Assembly: GCA_011316305.1 (NCBI GenBank)
Contig: SAUG01000053.1
Location: forward strand, 248,001-312,000
DNA length: 64,000 bases
From: Rusavskia elegans
Lineage: Eukaryota; Ascomycota; Lecanoromycetes; Teloschistales; Teloschistaceae
Reading direction: 5' to 3'
Of the stretch, positions 56,987-64,000 are shown piece by piece (the stretch's first letter is position 1; every line of letters begins with the position of its first letter). The notes under the pieces are model-generated. The model was not told the DNA's origin and made no database searches. It was given only the letters and a program-made list of their open reading frames with translations. A program made the position numbers and the translations under genes.

Positions 56987-58678
56987 GTACGACGGGGAGG
57001 CTGTATCATAAGAGCAATCAGGGAGGCGAGCATGGATCCTGTCGGAATTGAAATACCCCAGTTACCTACTCTCGAGGTGCTTAATGTCCGCGGCTGTAGA
57101 GTATAACAAGGTGTCCGCCTACAGTATATCAAAGTACCTTAGATCCATTTCATCAATCCCGTAGATCGACCGATCTTCCCGTCAGTTGCCGAAATTTATT
57201 TTGCGTGTCTCACTCCCCCTGGAATGCAGAATTTGAATATTCCAAATTCTGCTGTTCTTCCTCAAATACTAATTTCATGTACCTTGAAAATCGACAGAAC
57301 AGAAGGGACGTCAGAAGATAGACTTCATATCCACGAGGGCGAAGTCAATATCCTCCAACCAGCCCCTTGCCTCTTCCGAGACCGGAAGCTCTCAACATCT
57401 CTCGATTTTCACAAAGGAGGCATTGACCCCAGTCACATCTAAGAAATCATGCAAAGCCTGTAAGCCATTCCACCTTATAGGATCCATCGGCTCTTCCACC
57501 GTGGCTGCTGACCCAGTGGTGAACATTAAGATACTTCAACTGACACGCTATTCTACGCCCAGATGCTCCCTCAAGAGACGCTCGAATGGCTCCGACGCCA
57601 CAAGGAAAAACAATATTGAACACGCCACTGCACATGCTTGATGTCTCCGGTCTGGGGTGCCTGCCCTTTGCGATTCAAACACAGCATGCGGGGGAACGTC
57701 ATGGCATGTTGGAGGTCCAGAGCGCAGGCTTGATGGAGGGTTGAAACGACTACGCACCGAAGAATCAGCATATCGAGGACGGGCTCTCTATGTCGACCAT
57801 CTACGTCGGCGAAAAAGAGCAGTGGATGCGGATCCATGCCCACCCAGTCCAGCGATCACTAACGCAAAGATTCGAGCAGCGACCTTCTTCCGAAGCACCT
57901 TTCGATTCAAATATTCCTTGTGGCAGTGCAAGACCACCACCATCGCTTCGGTTAATCAACGATCACGGGAAAAAGCACACGCCCAGAAACAGGCAAGGGA
58001 GCGAAGAAGTGTCCGCTCCGTGGGGCTACGAGGAGGATAGGGCAAAGAGCCGCGAGTCTGCGGGAGATGGACATCGAAGAAAAGACATAGGCGAGGGATT
58101 TTGGGCATGGCTGCAGTGTCGTTGGGGGGAGGTTCGATGGTGTACCATGGATGGGCAAAGGCTTGGTGCTGCTTGCTACGCCGCATGGCGCCTTTCGTCC
58201 GAAGCGATCGGTTGCTGCTGCCATGGCGCTAGGCTTGCTGTCAGGCGTTTGCGACGCAGTGGTTGTGGGTCCGCGCGTTGGGAGGCAAAGTTTATTGTCA
58301 CTACACCTTGCACAGTGTCCGACGGTGTTGTTCGATTTTCTCCCCTCTGCTGTCTGTGAAATGCCTCGATGGTGTTAAATATGTGCTACCTTTGTACCAA
58401 TTCCTTCAAGTACTATCCTGGTATACGGCTTCCCACAAACATAATTCCCAACAAGCAATCAATTGCCAATCCACAGCTGATGCTTGTCCAATCACGAATG
58501 TGTAATTACAACGGTACGCTGGCTAGGACCACAACTTGTCTTGAGTAGCAGCTCCGTCGCCCGTCTTCTCCTTTCCTGTCCTTCATACATGTGCTGTCGG
58601 TCCGTCTCGAACCAGTACCCAATCTATCTCTCTCGTCAGCAGGAAGTCAGACCGGCCTGATAAGAGCAACTTACACCC
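56987..58678. other. 1.7 kb between SLA2 and MAT1-1-1; unresolved open frames
   Basis: The longest frame is 57790-58359 on plus (189 codons), with an overlapping frame at 57657-58040. Just upstream, other plus-strand frames read TPLHMLDVSGLGCLPFAIQ and MLPQETLEWLRRHKEKQY, which look protein-like but are broken by stops. I could not build one spliced gene. It could be a decayed MAT-linked gene or gene fragment, which is known from Mycosphaerellaceae MAT loci, or non-coding. Composition is ordinary, without RIP. Confidence 0.3.
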
Positions 58679-59797
58679 TCAAATTGCGTATGCGTCAGGA
58701 TGGACCCATTCGCTGATATCGAATGCGTCGAATGCATTGCGCTCATATGGCGTGAAGATAGGCAAACCAAAATCGGGATCCCAGTCGGTGACGTTATCAA
58801 TCGCGGATGGATTAGCGATGAGACCAGTATTCGAAGTGGGGCTGACTGGCGTAATTTGTGTGTGAACAGAAGGGTCAAGGTTCACTGTCACCGTTCGCTG
58901 AGAATTTGGTGCCATGAAGCGTACGAGATCCATCTCTTTATCGTATGGTTCGAAGGCCATGTCGCATGGACCGAAAGGAGTCGACAGACCTGCGATGTCG
59001 CTGGAGACTTGGTTCTGCTCAAGAGTGAGAGACGATGTTTCGAGACCGGTATCAGGTGTCGTGAGAGGCAGCGATTGTGCCGAAGCTGCCATGGTCATTG
59101 ATGGCTGACTGACTGGTCCTTTGTTGATCAAACCCATCGCAACATATCCATGTGCGGAAGCGTAAGTGATGATGTCTTCTACTGACATGTTGGTGCTCAG
59201 CATGCCAATGCTGATGTCAATCGTATCGTTCTTGACAAGCGAGACAATGCCAAGTTCATCGACGGAGACTTCCCACCCCATGGTAGAAAGGTAGCTGTGG
59301 GGGTCGATGATCCCAACAAAATCTGCAACAAGCGACAGGAACCCATCCAAAGGAGCATGCTCTTTTCCGACATGATCACGGATGACCGAATATGCTTTAG
59401 CCAAAAGGGCCCATTTGGCTTTGAATGGGTCGCTCTGCCAAAGGAACACAATGTAGGTGGAAATGACCTTCTGCTGGAATGCCTCGAAGATGGTGGCGTA
59501 GTGACCTATGGACTTGTGAGTGATACAAGTGACAAAAAGACTGAGTCGAGGTTACTTACAGCGGAACATCATGAAAGAGTTCACGGAGCGAGTGGTCTTT
59601 TCTTTCCCCGACTTGGCTGGGATGTTCTTCTTCTTAGTCTTAGCAACACCTCGTTGGCCTTGAGGTTTAGCCGTTGACTTGGCTTTGGTGATACCGCTGG
59701 TCGAAGCTGAAAGCTCACGAGCGCTTGTCACAGCCTGCATGAATGCGGCCTGATTGGGGAAAGATGAATTAAGCAACTGCTCCAGGTTTGTAGCCAT
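58679..59797 (-). CDS. MAT1-1-1: Mating-type alpha-box transcription factor
   Basis: Two exons: 59797-59560 and 59505-58679 (354 aa). The alpha1 domain (residues ~65-190) begins RSVNSFMMFRCHYATIFEA, with the intron in the conserved place inside that phrase, and continues with QQKVISTYIVFLWQSDPFK, then KWALLAKAYSVIRDHVGKE. Alpha-box proteins are HMG-related DNA-binding factors that set MAT1-1 identity and activate pheromone and receptor genes. The N-terminal 60 residues are basic with KTKKKNIPAKSGKEK just before the box. The C-terminal half is variable and acidic. The start at 59797 is the last of two in-frame ATGs and gives MATNLEQLLNSSF, the usual N-terminal style. Position between SLA2 and APN2 confirms the call. 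Confidence 0.93.
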
Positions 59798-60374
59798 GCT
59801 TTCTTCCAGCAAAAGCTCGATGGCCAAACAACTGAACAGATTCGATTTGCGATGGGAGAATGCTTCGATCAAAGCGGTAAAGTTGAATTACCGATCCGTC
59901 GAGAGTTGTGAGAGTTGAGGTTGTGAGTTAACTTGCAAAGAAAAATTTGTGGAAAGAAGTCACTTCCTTTGTTGTTCTGCTAAAATAGTAAAAGACCCAA
60001 CGATTAGGGTGGCTGGGAATCTACAACAACTCATCACAAATTGGAAGCGAGGCGCTTGCGTTTCAAAGGGCAAAAATTTGGGTCAATCTGGATTTAATCT
60101 ATCAACACTATTTACGTTCTGTCCCGGGCCTCGGCTAGCTTTATCAGTCGCCTCATTTCAGTGATCGCGAGCTCATTGACGAGATTCACCCGGTATGTCT
60201 GAGGTCGCAAGCGTACACGGGTCCATCTTTTTGCCAACCGGGCTGAAAAGTGAGTCAGTGAATATCACCATATGTACGAAGCCGGGTTCTTACGATATCT
60301 ATCTGCCAAACTCTGAAGGCTCATGTTTTCCCCCAACCGGGCAGGTTCCTTTGGTGCTGGCCGCTATGTATTGA
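59798..60374. other. Intergenic within the MAT locus
   Basis: Between the MAT1-1-1 start and the stop of the second MAT-region gene. Holds the MAT1-1-1 promoter. Two copies of CCAACCGGGC occur (near 60235 and 60336). No gene supported. Confidence 0.4.
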
Positions 60375-61462
60375 TCAGTTTCGCAGCCATGGTACTTCGT
60401 TCAGGAAACCCACCTTTGAGGTGGGGAGATAAGGTTTCTCGCCAAGATTAGCTCATGGTCTCATCGATTTGATCTTTTGACATACCCAATTCGTCCGACG
60501 AACATAACCTTGGTGTGGTGTCGCTCCTGCGATGGTATCCTGAAACGAGTCAGTGCCATATCAATATCAACACAAAGCGGACGACTTGCCTTGCGCTGGG
60601 GCAATGATCTTCCTCGGGCCTAATGTATACGTCAATCGACCCTAACGAAAATTGAGACAAAGCAGCGAACACCCACCTCTTCGAGTGTTCCGGAGCATCT
60701 CTCATACTCTTCGCTTTTATGTATTACCAGGAGCTGACAAGCAGCCGTCGCCATTTGCGTACATCCATGTTGATGCATCTGCTCTTTCGGAAACCCAGAT
60801 CCCGGTGCTCGATCGTGGAGAAATTGTTGCCAAGTGGTACGATTCTCATCATAATCAGCCAGAATCTGCTTCCGGTGTTGCCTGACGGCTTCCTGAAGCC
60901 CGTGCCCCTCTGTCTGTTTCAGCTCCACAGAGCCTAACAGAAGCTCCAACTCGCCCTCCATTAATTCAAGAAACCGGCCTGTACCTTGCGGCAGAATCTC
61001 TGGATGCTCTATGAGACGTGTCAATTCGACACACGTTTCGTCAAGCACCGTAGGTATTGCTAAGTCCAAGTCGGGGAATGTGTTCTGATCATACTGCATG
61101 TCGAGCATCATGCAACGTCTGAGATAGCGGATGTTTTGCCATATGGTTTGGAGAAATCTCAGATCACACTGAGACCCCATATTATCAGGACCTATTATGT
61201 CAGTATATTGCGGGGCAAGGAGGTGCTCGTAGCGTACCAGCAACAGTACCCTTATCCAGCTTACTGTAACCTTCAAAGAACGTCTCTCGAGCTTCCTTTG
61301 CTCTGTGCTCCTGTGGGCTTCCTCCAGGTGAGTTTGCGGGGCTTTTTGGAAGCAAATCCATCGTGCTTCCTCGTGGAAGACCCAAGCTGGTCTCTCTAAG
61401 AAGCGGCCAGTGAAATTGAGACATGTTGTGAAGGACCACTGCAGTTCAACCACTGCCAGCAT
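60375..61462 (-). CDS. Candidate MAT-associated gene (possibly MAT1-1-10 type), four exons
   Basis: Model: 61462-60677, 60619-60590, 60539-60486 and 60413-60375, all joined in phase 0, 302 residues. The three introns end in TTAG, TTTCAG and CAAAG. The second starts with GC inside a near-perfect donor AAG|GCAAGT. Joining them extends the protein from ...CSGTLEE to ARGRSLPQRKDTIAGATPH, then QGYVRRTNWVGFLNEVPWL. No domain is recognised. The middle is helical and charged (TCVELTRLIEHPEI, ELELLLGSVELKQTEGHGL). The first 60 residues are less convincing and the true start may be a later Met, for example MGSQCDLRFLQT. Its place between MAT1-1-1 and APN2 makes it a candidate for the extra MAT1-1 genes reported in Mycosphaerellaceae; the name is not proven. 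Confidence 0.55.
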
Positions 61463-62022
61463 TCAGGTAAGTAACAATAGAAAATTACGATTCCAAGTTT
61501 CCTAATGACCAAATAATGTTGTACATCCCCTGACGATCCCCCACCAAACCTCAGCAACAACAACAATATCAACAGGAATGACCCAACACTCCAAGTGAAG
61601 CATCCCTCCTCCACCAAACCTCGGAGTCATAACTAACCCCGCCATCACATGCCGCACGTCCCCTCCAAAGATGGCTGGGAGCGGCCACGTACTGCTTTCA
61701 CCACGACAACGGGGGCCGCTAATGGATTTGGAATTTTCGCCACCCCATGAAGCCCCGGATGCGGATCCGGGCGAACGACAACAAGGTTCACAACGAGCCG
61801 CGCGGTGACTATTTTAGCGTCAGGGGTAGACTAGTTTAGCGTCCGCGTGACGTGCTGACGGGTACGCTAATTTAGTGTCCTGCAATGGCTGGCAGCTGAC
61901 AGCTGACGGACTTGGCGGGTGGCAAATCGACAGACGAAGTAAGTGAGCTGGAGAAGCAGAAGATATGCAACCTGGGTATCCATGTACATAATTCAAATCA
62001 ACGCCAGTCACTTTTTCTTATT
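61463..62022. promoter_or_regulatory. Upstream region of the MAT-associated gene with repeated TTTAGCGTC elements
   Basis: 560 bp between the APN2 stop and the MAT-associated gene. TTTAGCGTC occurs at 61813-61821 and 61835-61843, and TTTAGTGTC at 61871-61879. The last is preceded by ACGCTAA (61864-61870), forming an inverted pair. The cluster looks like binding sites, but no factor is known to me. Confidence 0.4.
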
Positions 62023-64000
62023 TCACGTCGTCGACGTTAGATTAGGATTCCAATCGCTGCACCAGATGAAAGTAGCACACCGCCATTGAGTGTTTTTCTC
62101 CTTCGCCCCTGATGGACCCAGCGGTCGCGCGCACATCCAGAATGATCGCCCACAATTCATCCCGCTCTTCTTCGTCAGCATTGTCTTGCAAGGCTCGTCG
62201 TGACCCTCGCAGCGCGGTGCCGCTGGTTTCGTGAAGAGCTTGCTCCAGGATTCCTTGCTTTGGATTGGATCGTGCACTTTGTTCAAGTCCTCTGCCTTGG
62301 CTCCTTTCTTCGAAGGAGATGCTTGTGCTGATTGGGTTTCAGTCGAGCCTGGGTCTTGGGTTGCTGAAGGGGAAGTCGGGCTCGTAGCACTGTAGGGGTT
62401 TCTGTCGCATTTCCGTGTGGGTGATTCGGTGTTACTTGGATGGAGCGCAATGGCAGCTTCGAGCACAGGGTTGGGGCTGTCGTCGCTCTGGCCTTCCGCA
62501 TCTCTGGTAGGCGAAGGAGTCGCAGGGTTAAATTGGGGAGTGGCCGTCGGCTTGATGAAGAAGCCTTTGAGACTTTGCTGGCCTTTACCATTTGCTGGTG
62601 CAGCTTGGGCAGATGCTCCTGACTTCGAACGCTTGAGAGGTCGATTTATCGGCGTCGCCACAAAAGACCTTTTCTGACCGGCCACGGAAGGAATAGCCTC
62701 CTTCGCTGTTGTTGGCCCGTTTGTGAAAGACGCTTTTGGTGAGTCTGCTTGGGGCGTCTGCTCTACGCTCAAACCAATAGTATCGCCAGTCTTTACGTCT
62801 TCCCGTTCTTCAGTGCCTGAGAGGAGTGTCGCTGTGCTTTGTGACTTCGCCAAAGGTGGCTTTCTGGTGAACATGTCCTTTATGTTTCGGCGCCCATCGA
62901 ACTCAGGGATTAACTTGCCAGACATTGGTAGCATGTCTTTCGTCGAATACTCCCGCTGTCGTAAACCGTCCAAGAACATACCTGGAGGATTCATCATATC
63001 CAGGATGTGCAGCATCTTGCCATTGATGTCGATCTGGTCTTTGATCACTGCGTAGACTGGACAGTGATCAGATCCCTGTCGGCATTAGCTCGAACAAAAC
63101 CAACAGGAGGAGAAGATGAACCATCAATCCCTCTTGAATATTCGAGTCCGAGAACCAGGTCTTCATGCCCAGGCTCGACAAGACATAATCAATCCTGGCG
63201 CCATAGTTTCCGGGACGGGCATTGACCTTTTGTTCCCAGCAGGTAAACATACCCTTGCGGGTGGGATGAAATGCCCTGCAGATATCCCACAGGATCGCTT
63301 CTTCCCTCCCCTGATCCCGTTCACCCAGTACCTTGCCGCCATCCAACAGTTGGTTAAACATACGTCTTGCCGGCGTAGATATGTACTCCTCTGCAGTGTA
63401 TCCATTCTTCCGCATGGCTGACTCTGCGTTGGCGGTATCAAGCTCTTCTCGTGAAATGTTTAGATCACCCGTCAGGATGACTCGTTTCCCCATGGCTACC
63501 AAATTCCGTATCCGTGCGTCGAGGACATCGAGAAAACCAAGTCGGAAGTCGTCCCTCGTCTCATCTCGGTTGGCTGGACTGTACACTCCGAACAACACAA
63601 AAGCCGGAAATTCAACGATGACGCATCTCCCTTCCGAATCCAGAGTCGTGGCATCGACAAGGGAGGCCTCGAGCTGGTCATGAGAAGGATAGCCGCCGAT
63701 TTGCTGGTCTTGCGGCCCGTCAGAAAAACTTGTCGTAGAGCCCGGCGGACATAGTGTGCCGGTAATGCCTTCTTCGGCGCGGATCGGAGCGCAAACAGAT
63801 TGCCTCGTGTATATGACGACTCCAGAGTAGCCTGGGGACTCCAATAAGCAAGAATTTCGTTCTGTGAGCCAACCTAACCTGCTCACCCTTTTTGTGTTTC
63901 GGAAGACTCCAATAACAATCCCAACCAGGGACAAGTACCATGTCATCAACAAGGTCCTTTCGCTGGATCTTCGTCTCCTGGAAAACGACGATGTCTGCTT
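62023..64000 (-). CDS. APN2: AP endonuclease 2 (DNA lyase), 5' end outside window
   Basis: Three visible exons: beyond 64000 down to 63887, 63831-63122 and 63075-62023, all GT-AG. Member of the exonuclease III family that cleaves abasic sites and trims 3' blocks in base excision repair. Catalytic motifs seen are VVFQETKI (metal-binding Glu), FGVYSPANRDETR, LTGDLNISREELD, GARIDYVLSS and the final GSDHCPVYAVI, which spans the last intron. Apn2-specific additions are QQSLKGFF, a PIP box for PCNA, and a C-terminal zf-GRF finger from CEGHDEPCKTMLTKKSG to FWMCARPLGPSG and WRCATFIW. The RRNIKDMF linker is also typical. APN2 is the second conserved flank of the MAT locus. Confidence 0.95.

Noticed and set aside
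61550..61580. CAACAA-rich stretch
   Set aside because: Simple low-complexity sequence with no further structure.

Overview
The window is nuclear DNA of a filamentous ascomycete, most likely a dothideomycete close to the Mycosphaerellaceae. Three things point there: short GT-AG introns (mostly 45-110 nt) with small exons, an AT-rich island with the footprint of repeat-induced point mutation (RIP; CA and TG dinucleotides almost absent), and a MAT1-1 mating-type locus framed by SLA2 and APN2. The species cannot be fixed from the sequence alone.

Layout. 1-12.2 kb: the end of a coiled-coil gene, a secreted cupin, an unknown nuclear-looking protein, an Rnl2-like RNA ligase, a multi-exon membrane protein and a DUF7924-type protein. 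13.28-26.43 kb: a 13.15-kb transposon nest with almost no intact ORF. An outer element with 139-bp terminal inverted repeats holds Gypsy copy A. Copy A holds a 1.5-kb DNA element, and that element holds Gypsy copy B. Both Gypsy copies belong to one family of about 3.96 kb in which protease starts almost directly after the 5' LTR, with no room for gag.

27-44 kb: housekeeping genes, namely pantothenate kinase, Elongator subunit ELP6, a CPSF6-like RRM protein, Sec61 gamma, a small LPAELRN protein, the RIM2 pyrimidine nucleotide carrier, a WDR23/DCAF11-like WD40 protein, divergent ribosomal protein genes eL21 and uS4, and splicing factor SLU7. 44.2-52.5 kb: DNA polymerase zeta catalytic subunit REV3 and a TEX2/NVJ2-like lipid-transfer protein.

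53.2-64 kb is the mating-type region: SLA2 (+), MAT1-1-1 alpha-box gene (-), a second multi-exon gene without a recognised domain (-), and APN2 (-, running off the right edge). The strain is therefore MAT1-1 at this locus. SLA2 and APN2 are the conserved flanks used in most Pezizomycotina; the gene between MAT1-1-1 and APN2 is a candidate for the extra MAT-associated genes reported from Mycosphaerellaceae relatives.

Splice models were made by hand from reading frame and GT/AG sites. For nearly every spliced gene the summed exon lengths are a multiple of three. The exception is the membrane protein at 7.7-9.9 kb, whose first junction does not resolve.
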